A program made the position numbers and the translations under genes. The notes beneath the pieces were generated by a model. It did not search any database. It saw only the letters and a program-made list of their open reading frames with translations, and was not told the origin of the DNA. 64,000 nucleotides of DNA from Spirochaetia bacterium 38H-sp (GTDB lineage Bacteria; Spirochaetota; Spirochaetia; Winmispirales; Winmispiraceae), in NCBI GenBank assembly GCA_039023545.1, contig JBCHKQ010000001.1, forward strand, positions 372,001 to 436,000. Direction: 5' to 3'. Of the stretch, positions 41,271-50,510 are shown piece by piece. Position 1 is the first letter of the stretch; each line of letters begins with the position of its first letter.

Positions 41271-44200
41271 TTATGTACTTTTGCTTCTAAAATCGTTTAT
41301 GGCTGTAAGTAGCTTTTCCATTCTCTCTCCCATTTCCTGTATGCTTGACGGGGGAGAAGGGGAGTCCTTTTTGCTTTTTATATTAGGCACTGTATTGTTT
41401 TGTCTTGTTGCTGTTGTGGAGGATTCTGTTTTATTATCTGATACTCTCAGTAATCTTTCTTTTATTCTATCCAGCTTTGTTTTGTAGTTGCTTTTTTCCA
41501 GCTCCTGTTTCCTTGGTTCTGGTAGATATGAGGCAAGGTTTTCAAGGTAGTTGAGTAGTGCGGCCTGTTCCTGAGGGCTGGGAAGGTTATGGGCCGTTGT
41601 CACAGGAGGATTATCCTGCTGCTTTTCATGTTCTTCCGGTTCTGTTACTTCTGCGCGCGGGGTATCGTGAAGATCTGCATATTCTGGCAATTCTTCCATA
41701 GGGATTGCAGGTTGTGGTGGTTCTCCGAGGTCTGCGTATTCTGGCATGTGTTCCAACGGGATGTTGGGATGGTTTTGGGGAAGCTGAGGCTGGGTGAAGC
41801 TTTCTTCTGCTAAGGGTTCTTCTGCTAAGGGTTCTTCTGCTAAGGGTTCTTCTGCTAAGGGTTCTTCTGCTAAGGGTTCTTCTGCTAAGGGTTCTTCTGC
41901 TAAGTCTGCGGTTGCGTTGTCTTGTGTTAAGTTTTCTGTCAGGTCTTCTTCTGGCTGAAGCAGGTCTTCTTCTGGCTGAAGCAGGTCTTCTTCTGGCTGA
42001 AGCAGGTCTTCTTCTGGCTGAAGCAGGTCTTCTTCTGGCTGAAAGCTTGGTTGATTGATTGTGTTATCTTTGTGTGAAGGGTTATATGATGGAAAGGGTT
42101 GTGGATGCGTTTGATATTGCGGCTGTTGCGGTGGTGCAGTTGTCTGTTGTGCTATGCTTTGCGGCTGTGGGCTGAATGTCTGTTGTGACTGATATTGTGG
42201 AGGAGCAGCTTGCGGCGAGGAGTATTGTGGAACTTGTTGTTGCAGTATTGGTGTGGGCTGCTGTGATTGAGGAGGATAAATTGGTGGCGGTGCTTGTTGC
42301 GGGAGATTTGGTTGTGGAGGATATTGTGTGGACTGCGATGGAGGAGGATAATAGGGTTGTTGGGGAGGTGGCATAACAGGTGGAATCTGAGGTTGCTGCG
42401 GAGCTGGGAATTGAGGTGCTGATTGTTGAGGTGTCGGAGGAGCTGTTATATAAACAGGCTGTTGTGGTCTTCTCAGGGCTTCATCAGGGAGATCCAGAAG
42501 TGAAGGGCTCTGTGCAGGTATAAACTGTTGTTCCAAAGTAGGGAGTTCTCTATCTTCTTCTTTCTCTGTTTCCTCTTCTTCTGTTTCTTCTATCAATGAT
42601 GCACTGCCTTCTTTTGTAAAACGCTCTTCGAAGTTAAGTAATTTTGCACCGTCATCCATTTCTGTAATAGATAGGTCTATTTCCCACTCTTCTTCCGAGG
42701 AAGAAAAATTACTTATCTTTTTTAGGTTTTCTTCCCATTTTTTATTTTCTCCTTCCATAAATGCTTTTATTGTTTCTTCATATAGAGAGAGACTTTCGTT
42801 AAGATTGGATATATCTTCTTCTGTTCCTCTTTTGCTCTGTATACTTATTATATTGTCTATAGTTTCTATTGCTTTTTCTTTTTGTCCTGATTTTTGGTAT
42901 ATCCTGGCAAAGGTAGAAAGAATTTGCGGGTCATCTTTGTTCTCTTCTTCAGCTTTTTTCATTATGGAGAAGGCTTCATCGATATTCCCCTGGTCAAGGC
43001 ATATCTCTGCATATAGAATCTTTGCTTCTTTGTCTGATGGATTATCTGACAAGTATTCTTTTAATCTGAGTATGGCGTTTTTATAATCTTTCTGTTCTCT
43101 TAGCAGTTTTATTATTTCAAGCTCATAACTGGTATCCTTTTTTTCTGCCTTGTAAACAGAGAAATATTTACTTGCACGTTTCTCATCTTTCTCTATAAAT
43201 GCAATAATACCTAGGAGCTTGCTTATTTCTGGGTCTTCTGCTCCTGCATTTTCCAGTTCAAGTAGTATTTCTTCTGCTTTATCATATTTTTTATTATCAA
43301 AAAGTAGTTTTGCATATGCCAGCTTTATGGTAATGTTTTCTGGAAAATCGACTGACAGAATAGAAAGCTCTTTCTCTGCATCAAAAAAAGACGCATGCTC
43401 TCTTAGCAGGTGTATAATATTGTGTGCTGCTGTTTGATGTTGCGGGTTGTTTTTCAATGCTTTTACAAAAAGTCGCAGAGCCTCGTTATATTGTCCTTTT
43501 CTTGCCAGTATACTTGCAAGATTATTTATTGCAGGAGCATGAGAGCTGTTTTCTTTGAGAATTATTTTAAATCTCTCTATTGCATCATTGCTTAGCCCCA
43601 GAGCTTGTTCTACTATTCCAAGATTGTTTATACATTCTATCCATTTGGGCTTTTTTTGAAGTGTTTTTAAAAAGTATTTTCTTGCCTCTTGATATCTCTT
43701 TTGTAATTGATATGTTATTCCCATGTTATATAGCAGTGATGTGTTGTCCGGGTCATGTTCCAAGCCTTTTTCCAGTGTTTCTATTGCTTCCTTATTTTTT
43801 CCTGCTTCCTGATAGAGCGTTGCCAGATTATTATATGCAGAAGTAAAATTGGGATTTATTTTTATAGCTATTTTGTATGCTTCTATTGCTTTGTCCGACT
43901 TCCCTATATCTTTATATGTATTGGCAAGGTTGTAGTAGATATCTGCTCGGGGTGGAAAATCCTGTAGAGCTTTTGTAAAAGCTCGAATGGCTTCATTGTA
44001 TTTCCCTATTTTTCTGTATGCAACACCAAGATTATTAAACGCTTCTGATGTTGGTTCTAGGCTTATGGATTTATCAAAGTATTCTATTGCTTTTTGGGTT
44101 TCTCCTTTTTGCAGCTTTATAAGACCCATGAGGATATGTGCTCCGGGGCTTTTGTACATTTCTTTGAGTATGGACTTTGTTATGTTTTCTGCTACTGTCA

Positions 44201-44282
44201 AATCACCCAGTTGATATGCATCCTGTGCTTTTCTGAGTTTATTTTCCTGTGCATCTATCTGTATAGCTGTTTTTTCTGGCAT
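41271..44282 (-). CDS. Large TPR protein with Pro/Gln-rich linker and tandem-repeat C-terminus
   Basis: 1003 residues without signal peptide. Residues 20-480 hold about a dozen tetratricopeptide repeats (for example AIEAYKIAIKINPNFTSAYN and AYNNLATLYQEAGKN), a protein-interaction solenoid. Residues 590-745 are Pro/Gln/Tyr-rich and probably disordered. Residues 747-781 are five copies of QPEEDLL, and 793-825 about six copies of LAEEP, encoded by exact DNA repeats. The C-terminal 120 residues regain complexity, with YLENLASYLPEPRKQELEKS. Two near-identical EYADL motifs (MPEYADLGEPP and LPEYADLHDTP) suggest short linear motifs. It follows the exported FN3 protein by no bases. Likely a scaffold; partners unknown. 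Confidence 0.88.
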   Translation of the reverse strand: MPEKTAIQIDAQENKLRKAQDAYQLGDLTVAENITKSILKEMYKSPGAHILMGLIKLQKGETQKAIEYFDKSISLEPTSEAFNNLGVAYRKIGKYNEAIRAFTKALQDFPPRADIYYNLANTYKDIGKSDKAIEAYKIAIKINPNFTSAYNNLATLYQEAGKNKEAIETLEKGLEHDPDNTSLLYNMGITYQLQKRYQEARKYFLKTLQKKPKWIECINNLGIVEQALGLSNDAIERFKIILKENSSHAPAINNLASILARKGQYNEALRLFVKALKNNPQHQTAAHNIIHLLREHASFFDAEKELSILSVDFPENITIKLAYAKLLFDNKKYDKAEEILLELENAGAEDPEISKLLGIIAFIEKDEKRASKYFSVYKAEKKDTSYELEIIKLLREQKDYKNAILRLKEYLSDNPSDKEAKILYAEICLDQGNIDEAFSIMKKAEEENKDDPQILSTFARIYQKSGQKEKAIETIDNIISIQSKRGTEEDISNLNESLSLYEETIKAFMEGENKKWEENLKKISNFSSSEEEWEIDLSITEMDDGAKLLNFEERFTKEGSASLIEETEEEETEKEEDRELPTLEQQFIPAQSPSLLDLPDEALRRPQQPVYITAPPTPQQSAPQFPAPQQPQIPPVMPPPQQPYYPPPSQSTQYPPQPNLPQQAPPPIYPPQSQQPTPILQQQVPQYSSPQAAPPQYQSQQTFSPQPQSIAQQTTAPPQQPQYQTHPQPFPSYNPSHKDNTINQPSFQPEEDLLQPEEDLLQPEEDLLQPEEDLLQPEEDLTENLTQDNATADLAEEPLAEEPLAEEPLAEEPLAEEPLAEEPLAEESFTQPQLPQNHPNIPLEHMPEYADLGEPPQPAIPMEELPEYADLHDTPRAEVTEPEEHEKQQDNPPVTTAHNLPSPQEQAALLNYLENLASYLPEPRKQELEKSNYKTKLDRIKERLLRVSDNKTESSTTATRQNNTVPNIKSKKDSPSPPSSIQEMGERMEKLLTAINDFRSKST
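41806..41904 (-). repeat. 15-bp coding tandem repeat (about 6.6 copies)
   Basis: TCTGCTAAGGGTTCT is repeated exactly at 41806, 41821, 41836, 41851, 41866 and 41881, with a partial copy at 41896. It encodes the LAEEP series of the TPR protein. Unit length is a multiple of three, so copy-number change keeps the frame. Confidence 0.97.
41940..42044 (-). repeat. 21-bp coding tandem repeat (5 copies)
   Basis: CAGGTCTTCTTCTGGCTGAA plus G is repeated at 41940, 41961, 41982, 42003 and 42024, with the last base altered in the final copy. It encodes five QPEEDLL units in the TPR protein. Confidence 0.97.
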
Positions 44283-45761
44283 CTAAAAACTCCCTGCACG
44301 AGCAGATATTTCTGCGGAAAATTTACTTTCTCTTTCTTTATCATCTTTTGAGAAGGTTGTAATAGAAAAAAAGTATATTTTACCAGGTTCCAGATTTTTT
44401 ATCGTATAATAAGTGTCCTGTGTCTCTATAGGACTATCTTTGCCTGTATTATCAGAGCCAAAGTAATATCCACTTCTTGTTCCAAAATATATTCTGTATC
44501 CCCCTATTCCTTTCTGCTTTACTTGAGACCAATGAAGTTCTATGCCGTTTTTTACTTCCTTAGCACTTATTCTTGCGGGAGGAAGAAGAGGAGGGATATT
44601 TTTATATTTTATGGTTATATCTTTTATAAGAGGTAGTTTATCTCTATCTATCGCATCGAGTTTTATTCTCAATTGTATAAATCTTGCTTCTTTACCTTTT
44701 TGTAAAGGAAAAAATGAGATAGGTTGCCATTCTTCTTGGTTTATTTCCATTGCTTTTTTGCTTGTTCTGTAATCTATGCTTATGTTAGCATATTGAGGGA
44801 TATCAGCCAGGTAGGATATATTTTCTATTATTACATTTTCTTTTTCTATTTCTAGGGGTTTTGTTTCTATATATGCCATGAGGTTTTTGTCTGTAACAGT
44901 AGTTTCATCTGTTTTTGTAGAAAATACTATGTTGTCCATATATCCTGTGAACCCATGGCCTATATAGATAAGATTTTTGCTTATTTGTCCCAGTTTAAAA
45001 AAATAAGGGATAGAGCCTTCTTTGCCGCTTGCTGTAGTATGAATTATTGCTTCTTCTTTGTTGTTAATTTTTAAAGTCAAAATCCCGGGATCTGCCTGAT
45101 ACAGAAGGGTTATTTTATACCATTTATCAGGTAGAATCCTCGATTGGCTTTCTATGTCTATTATGTTTATTGATGTTTCTTCCTGAGAAGAAAAAAAAGT
45201 ATTTATAAATCTCCAGCTTATCTTTTGGTTTCTTATTGAGCATTCTATTGTCTGCGGTATTGTTTTATTATATATTTCCAGTACACCCTTCCATAGAAAT
45301 ATTCCGGCTTCTTCTTGAAACGGAATCGTCTTTATCCAGAAGGATATTTCTGCTTCCTGCCATTCTGCTCCAGGATAAAAAAGCTTGCTGTGTACAGGTT
45401 TTAATATAAGATTGGAATTGGTTTCTAGGCTTATACTGTTCTGTCCTTCTGGAGAGTTTATTTTTCTTATTTCTGGGATGTTGACAGCAATAAAATTGCC
45501 CACAATATCTGTTGCAGAATTTTCAAAAGAAAGAAGCATATCCGTAAAATTGTCTGGCTTTTTTTTTGTGGATATGCTAATGCCAAGGGTTTTTTCTTGT
45601 CCTCTTATGGTGGTCGTTATTATACTTGCGTTATTCTGGGTCTGTAATATTTTTTCCCAGTCATATGTCCCTTTTCCTATGATTATTTCCTCTGCAAAGC
45701 AAGGATATATTATAAAGAGGCATAATAGAGGAATATAGATAAGTATTTTTCTTATTTTCAT
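44283..45761 (-). CDS. Exported protein with lectin-like and fibronectin type III domains
   Basis: 492 residues. MKIRKILIYIPLLCLFIIYP plus CFAEE forms a signal peptide. Residues 110-290 look like a concanavalin/LamG-type beta sandwich (FWIKTIPFQEEAGIFLWKG, then KWYKITLLYQADPGILTLKI and HGFTGYMDNIVFS). Residues 390-490 are a fibronectin type III domain (LHWSQVKQKGIGGYRIYFG, then YTIKNLEPGKIYFFSITTF). Likely a periplasmic or surface adhesion/binding protein. It is adjacent to the TPR gene downstream, so they probably form an operon, and is divergent from uvrC by 23 bp. A spirochaete-type surface protein is plausible but not proven. Confidence 0.83.
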   Translation of the reverse strand: MKIRKILIYIPLLCLFIIYPCFAEEIIIGKGTYDWEKILQTQNNASIITTTIRGQEKTLGISISTKKKPDNFTDMLLSFENSATDIVGNFIAVNIPEIRKINSPEGQNSISLETNSNLILKPVHSKLFYPGAEWQEAEISFWIKTIPFQEEAGIFLWKGVLEIYNKTIPQTIECSIRNQKISWRFINTFFSSQEETSINIIDIESQSRILPDKWYKITLLYQADPGILTLKINNKEEAIIHTTASGKEGSIPYFFKLGQISKNLIYIGHGFTGYMDNIVFSTKTDETTVTDKNLMAYIETKPLEIEKENVIIENISYLADIPQYANISIDYRTSKKAMEINQEEWQPISFFPLQKGKEARFIQLRIKLDAIDRDKLPLIKDITIKYKNIPPLLPPARISAKEVKNGIELHWSQVKQKGIGGYRIYFGTRSGYYFGSDNTGKDSPIETQDTYYTIKNLEPGKIYFFSITTFSKDDKERESKFSAEISARAGSF

Positions 45762-45784
45762 TTTCTATTACATTATATATCGGA

Positions 45785-47596
45785 ATGACAGAGGAAAAAT
45801 ACAGTCACAGTAATATACAAAAACAGATTTCAATAGCCCCTTTTTCTCCCGGTGTATATCTTATGAAGGATAAAAAGGGCAAAATAATATATGTAGGCAA
45901 GGCAAAGGTCCTAAGAAACAGATTGAGGTCATATCTTTCTGCAAAAAAAGATATAAAAACTACACATCTGATGCAGCATGTTTTTTCCATAGAATGGATA
46001 GTAACTCCTGCGGAATACGATGCCTTACTGCTTGAAAATACTCTAATAAAAAAATATCAGCCTAAATACAATATAGATTTGAAAGATGGGAAAACTTATC
46101 CTGTCATAAGGATAACTTCTGACGATTTCCCTAGAATTTTTAAAACCAGAAGAATAGTTAAAGATGGCTCTTTGTATTTTGGGCCCTTTGGAGGAGCAGC
46201 CCTGCTTTCTCTATATCTTGATTTTATAGACAAATTTTTTTCTCTGAGGAAATGTAAAGGCAAACTAAAAAGAAGGGATAATCCATGTTTATATTATCAC
46301 ATAGGAAGATGCCCTGCGCCATGTGTAGGTAAAATTTCAAAAGAAGATTATGCAAAAATTGTAGAAGATATTAAATCTTTGCTTTCCGGTGATACGGCTG
46401 AGTTTAAAAGATTATTGACCGTTCGAATGAATAAAGCGGCAGAAAAAATGGCGTATGAGGAGGCTGCAAAATATAGGGATGCTATTTCTGCGTTAGAAGA
46501 AATAGAAAGAAACGAACAAAAAGTAATGGATTTTTCCTTTGATAAAAGAGACTATGCAGCATATTCTAGAGAGGAGCCTTATGCTTGTTTTTCTGTTTTT
46601 AAAATGAGGGATGGCAAGCTGGTAGGTAAAGATTCTTATATCGTTAATGTTTTTGAAACCGAAGAAGATGATTTTACCAATTTTCTTATACAATACTACT
46701 CTTCAGCTGTATCTCTTCCTTCTTCTGTTTTTATAGGACAAAAAGCGGATATAGATAGTATAAAAAGATACATAAAAGAAGAGAAAAATGAAAAATTAGA
46801 AATTAATTTTATTAATAATGATGTACTTTTTAATATGGTTCTTGAAAATGCAAGAGAAGAATTGTCAAGGCATATGAGATTGCGGGGAAACCCGGAAGCG
46901 CTTCTTGCTTTGCAGGATGCACTAGAACTTCCAGAGCCTCCTCTGAGAATAGAAGGCTTTGATATTGCTCATCTTAATGGAAGTTTTCCTTATGCCTCTA
47001 TGGTGCAATTTTTGGGAGGAGTCCCTAATAAATCTGAATACAGACTATTTTCTATTAAATCTTTAAAGGGGCTTATTGATGATTATCAGTCTATAAAGGA
47101 GGCTGTTGCTAGAAGATACTCCAGGTTGTTAAATGAGAAAAAAGTTTTGCCAGATCTTATTCTTATAGATGGAGGGAAAGGGCAGGTAAATGCAGCATTC
47201 TCTGTCTTGGACTCTATAGGGCTTTCTTATATTCCTGTTATTGGGCTTGCAAAAAAAGAAGAAGAAATCTTTATGCCTAATATTTCCAAACCCCTTGTAT
47301 TAGATAGAAGAAATCCGGCCTTAAAACTTCTACAGTATGTAAGAGATGAGGCTCACAGATTTGCAACAGGAGCAAATACAAAGGCAAGAAAGATAAAAAT
47401 GGATTCTTCTCTGCTTGAGGCTGTGGATGGTATAGGCAAAAAGAGAGCAGCATCCTTGTTAAAAGAGTTTTCTTCAATAAAAAAAATAGCTTCTGCTGAC
47501 GAACAGAAAATAAGCCTAGTTTCTGGACTTTCTATCGAAAAAGCTGCTGAGCTAAAATCAATGCTTAACGAATTTTTAAGGACTCATGAGTTATGA
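45785..47596 (+). CDS. uvrC: UvrABC excinuclease subunit C
   Basis: A 603-residue nuclease that makes both incisions in nucleotide excision repair. The N-terminal GIY-YIG domain begins at PGVYLMKDKKGKIIYVGKAK. A cysteine cluster (RKCKGKLKRRDNPCLYYHIG, then CPAPC) is present. The UVR domain is MNKAAEKMAYEEAAKYRDAI. The RNase H-like domain has EGFDIAHLNGSF and LILIDGGKGQVNAAFSVL. Tandem HhH motifs end the protein (VDGIGKKRAASLLKEF). Length normal. Its 3' end overlaps holA on the other strand by 32 bp. Confidence 0.97.
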   Translation: MTEEKYSHSNIQKQISIAPFSPGVYLMKDKKGKIIYVGKAKVLRNRLRSYLSAKKDIKTTHLMQHVFSIEWIVTPAEYDALLLENTLIKKYQPKYNIDLKDGKTYPVIRITSDDFPRIFKTRRIVKDGSLYFGPFGGAALLSLYLDFIDKFFSLRKCKGKLKRRDNPCLYYHIGRCPAPCVGKISKEDYAKIVEDIKSLLSGDTAEFKRLLTVRMNKAAEKMAYEEAAKYRDAISALEEIERNEQKVMDFSFDKRDYAAYSREEPYACFSVFKMRDGKLVGKDSYIVNVFETEEDDFTNFLIQYYSSAVSLPSSVFIGQKADIDSIKRYIKEEKNEKLEINFINNDVLFNMVLENAREELSRHMRLRGNPEALLALQDALELPEPPLRIEGFDIAHLNGSFPYASMVQFLGGVPNKSEYRLFSIKSLKGLIDDYQSIKEAVARRYSRLLNEKKVLPDLILIDGGKGQVNAAFSVLDSIGLSYIPVIGLAKKEEEIFMPNISKPLVLDRRNPALKLLQYVRDEAHRFATGANTKARKIKMDSSLLEAVDGIGKKRAASLLKEFSSIKKIASADEQKISLVSGLSIEKAAELKSMLNEFLRTHEL

Positions 47597-48545
47597 TTTT
47601 ATACAGTGTTTGCAAGAAAATATTTTCATGTAGTTCTTTTCTGTACAGTCGCAGCTTTTTGTCACAGGATATGACAAGAGAAATTGCTTGTTTTATTTCT
47701 TTTGTGCTATAATTTTTATCTGCATTGAGTATGTCTTTTTTTAGAGATATTCCTCTTATTCCGCATTTTAAAAGAGCATCGTCTCTATGATAGCCTCGAG
47801 CAGTCATTTTTTTTATGGCTAAGACCTTTCTCAACTGCCAGAGTAATCCCCCTGTTATTTGATAGACTCCGGATGTGCTCTGGTTTGTAAGGGTTTTTGC
47901 TGACTCCAGTGTTTTGTTTAAATCTCTTGCTGCAATAAATGAAAAAAGAGAAAAGATAGTTTCTTCTCTGGAGTGATATAAAAATCTTTCTATGTCTTTT
48001 TCTGTAATATTGTGTCCTTTTGGGAAGAAAGATGTTAATCTAGAACATTCTTCTTTTATTTGTTCTGATTGAGGAGCTATGAGCTCAAGGAAAAGCTCCA
48101 ATGCTTCCCTATCTATTTTTAAACCGTTATCTCTAAGTATTTTTTGAATGATTGATATTCTGTTGGATTCTCCTAGTTCCCAAAAAATTTCAAAAGGATA
48201 TTTCTTTAGTTTTTTTTCTATTCCAGTCCCTAATTTTGTTTTCTCCGATAAAAATATAACAGTAGTTTGTTTCCCTGGGGTATCCAAGTATGACGAGAGG
48301 AGAGAAACGTCTTTTCCTGTTATAGAATCTGCGTTTTCTATTATTATGAGATTATGAGCTGAAAAAAGACCAGTAGTTTCAAGCTTGGGGAGAATTTCAG
48401 AAAAAGAAATTTCGTCCGCATAGAAATGTTCTGTTTCTATCGGACCTTTTTGCTTTTTTAATATTAATTTGATTTCCTCTATTTTCTCTTTTTTCTGCCC
48501 TGTTTCTGGGCCTAGTAATGTATATATTGGACTTATTTTAGCCAT
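47565..48545 (-). CDS. holA: DNA polymerase III delta subunit
   Basis: A 326-residue clamp-loader subunit that opens the beta clamp. The family pattern is seen: IYTLLGPETGQKKEKI at the start (the degenerate P-loop region), LFSAHNLIIIENAD, then a RFLYHSREETIFSLFSFIAARD helix pair and GGLLWQLRKVLAIKKM in the C-terminal collar domain. It is the last gene of the rpoN operon, overlapping lexA by 8 bp. The 3' end overlaps uvrC on the opposite strand. Confidence 0.9.
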   Translation of the reverse strand: MAKISPIYTLLGPETGQKKEKIEEIKLILKKQKGPIETEHFYADEISFSEILPKLETTGLFSAHNLIIIENADSITGKDVSLLSSYLDTPGKQTTVIFLSEKTKLGTGIEKKLKKYPFEIFWELGESNRISIIQKILRDNGLKIDREALELFLELIAPQSEQIKEECSRLTSFFPKGHNITEKDIERFLYHSREETIFSLFSFIAARDLNKTLESAKTLTNQSTSGVYQITGGLLWQLRKVLAIKKMTARGYHRDDALLKCGIRGISLKKDILNADKNYSTKEIKQAISLVISCDKKLRLYRKELHENIFLQTLYKIITHESLKIR

Positions 48546-49140
48546 ATTGTCTCACCAGAAAAATCAGTTTGCCCAATATTTTAAGTGAGGATGTATATAT
48601 TGGGTGGTATTTGGGATTGGCTGCTTCCAGTCTTACTCTATGTTTTTCTTTGTAAAACACCTTGAGTGTTGCATAATCTTCTATAAGAGCTGCCACAATA
48701 TCCCCATTTTCTGCAGTATCCTGTTTTTTTATTATTGCCGTATCTCCATCCAGAATCCCTCGTTCTTCCATGCTGTCTCCTTTTACTCTGAGGGCAAAGA
48801 ACTGCCCACCACCCCTTGGCAGCATTGTTTCCGGAAGATTTATTTTTTCCTCCATGTTTTCTTCTGCAAAGATAGGTTTACCTGCTGCTATACTGCCTAT
48901 AAGGGGTATGGATACGAATGAAGGGGTTTCTTCTATTATGTCGATTGCTCTTGATTTATTGCTATATCTTTTTATGTATTCTTTTTTTTCCAGAGCTTTT
49001 ACAACCTCATATGCAGCTCTTTCGTTGATTGAAAAGTGTTCTGCTATCTCCCTGTATGTGGGAGAAAAACCATGCATGGTTTTATAACTCATAATATATC
49101 CAAAGACTTCTTTCTGTCTTGAGCTGAGTTCTTTTTTCAT
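48538..49140 (-). CDS. lexA: LexA SOS repressor
   Basis: 200 residues. The N-terminal winged helix (SSRQKEVFGYIMSYK, then SPTYREIAEHFSI) has a recognition-helix region ERAAYEVVKALEKKEYI that departs from the usual one, so the SOS box may be non-canonical. The C-terminal S24 domain has the autocleavage site Ala86-Gly87 (GSIAAGKP), Ser123 (GDSMEERG) and Lys160 (ATLKVF), all intact. It overlaps ntrX upstream by 4 bp and holA downstream by 8 bp, so it has no private intergenic promoter. No SOS box could be assigned in the window. Confidence 0.95.
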   Translation of the reverse strand: MKKELSSRQKEVFGYIMSYKTMHGFSPTYREIAEHFSINERAAYEVVKALEKKEYIKRYSNKSRAIDIIEETPSFVSIPLIGSIAAGKPIFAEENMEEKINLPETMLPRGGGQFFALRVKGDSMEERGILDGDTAIIKKQDTAENGDIVAALIEDYATLKVFYKEKHRVRLEAANPKYHPIYTSSLKILGKLIFLVRQYG

Positions 49141-50510
49141 TTTTTTATCTCTATGTTATATTTTTTTATTTTTGCATGAAGATTGCTGGAATAAATCCCC
49201 AAGCTTGCTGCTGTCTTTGATATATTGTAGTGATTTTCTTTTAATTTTATCTCTATCATTGTTTTTTCGAATTTATCTTTTGCTTCGTTTAAACTTAGTT
49301 CTAACAGTCTATCCAAATATTCGCTTGTTTTGTTTTCTGTTGATGGTTGAGATTTTCCTATGAATTCCAGTATGTCCTCTTTCTCTATTTCATTTTTATC
49401 AACCAATACGCAGATTCTTTCTATTGTGTTTTTTAACTCTCTTACGTTACCTGGCCAGTGATAATCTTGTAGTGTTTTTATAGCTTCCTCTGTTATACTT
49501 TTTGCCTGATTGGAATCCGTAGTAAATTTTTCTATAAAATATTTTGTCAGAAGAGGTATATCGTCTATTCTTTCTCTCAGAGGTGGTACTGTTATGGGAA
49601 TGACATTTAACCTAAAGAATAAATCTTCTCTAAAATTGCCCTTTTTTACTTCTTCTTCCAGATTTTTATTTGTAGCGGATATTATTCTTACATCAACATT
49701 TATAAGATGTTCTCCTCCAACTCTGGAGAATTGTAAATCCTGTATTGCCCGCAATACCTTTGCCTGGGAAGCCAGACTCATGTCTCCTATTTCGTCTAGA
49801 AACAGAGTTCCCCTGTGGGCCATTTCGAACTTACCTTTTCTTGAGTTATGTGCTCCTGTAAACGCACCTTTTTCATGTCCAAAAAGTTCGCTCTCCAGAA
49901 GTGTATCCGGTATTGCAGCACAGTTTACTTCTACAAAAGGCATGTCCGCTCTGTTGCTCATTTTATGTATTTCTTTTGCTACCAGTTCTTTCCCCGTACC
50001 GTTTTCTCCCAATATCATTATTCTTGCGTCGCTTGATGCACTTTGTATAATCTTTTCTTTTACTTGTTGTATTGCAGGAGAAGAGCCTATCATAAGATCT
50101 TCTTGCACTAACTTATTTTTAAGTCTGCTATTCTCCCTTTTTAGACTGTTAAGTTGCAGGACGTTTCTGGTAACAGTAGTTATCCTCTCCATGCTAAGTG
50201 GTTTTTCCAAGAAATCATAAGCGCCTGTTTTTACGGCTTTTACTGCAGTATCTATGTTACCGTGACCTGATATTACTATCACTTCTGTATGGGGAAACCT
50301 TTCTTTTATTTCGGGAAGAATTTCCATTCCGCCTTTATGTGGAAGCCATAAATCAAGAAAGACAATATCTATATCATACTTTTCCAGTATTTTAAGCCCT
50401 TCAAGCCCGTCTTCTGCACTTATGACTGTATAACCTTCATCCTCCAAGATGGCTTCCATAGTGAGCCGTATGTTTTCTTCGTCATCGATTATTAGTATGT
50501 TTGCTTTCAT
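49137..50510 (-). CDS. ntrX: NtrC-family sigma-54 response regulator (NtrX-like)
   Basis: 457 residues. The receiver has intact acidic residues, Asp53 (VFLDLWLP) and Lys103. The AAA+ domain has Walker A GENGTGKE (168-175), the sigma-54 loop GAFTGA (215-220) and Walker B LFLDEIGDMS. The C-terminus has a Fis-type HTH (LKENHYNISKTAASLGIYSS). It is a complete enhancer-binding activator. It overlaps the histidine kinase gene by 4 bp, giving a cognate pair, and both are in the operon of rpoN. Likely to activate the -24/-12 promoter at 26476 among others, by inference. Confidence 0.94.
   Translation of the reverse strand: MKANILIIDDEENIRLTMEAILEDEGYTVISAEDGLEGLKILEKYDIDIVFLDLWLPHKGGMEILPEIKERFPHTEVIVISGHGNIDTAVKAVKTGAYDFLEKPLSMERITTVTRNVLQLNSLKRENSRLKNKLVQEDLMIGSSPAIQQVKEKIIQSASSDARIMILGENGTGKELVAKEIHKMSNRADMPFVEVNCAAIPDTLLESELFGHEKGAFTGAHNSRKGKFEMAHRGTLFLDEIGDMSLASQAKVLRAIQDLQFSRVGGEHLINVDVRIISATNKNLEEEVKKGNFREDLFFRLNVIPITVPPLRERIDDIPLLTKYFIEKFTTDSNQAKSITEEAIKTLQDYHWPGNVRELKNTIERICVLVDKNEIEKEDILEFIGKSQPSTENKTSEYLDRLLELSLNEAKDKFEKTMIEIKLKENHYNISKTAASLGIYSSNLHAKIKKYNIEIKK

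Noticed and set aside
41806-42044. CRISPR-like repeats
   Set aside because: The units are 15 and 21 bp, contiguous without spacers, and in frame inside the TPR protein gene.
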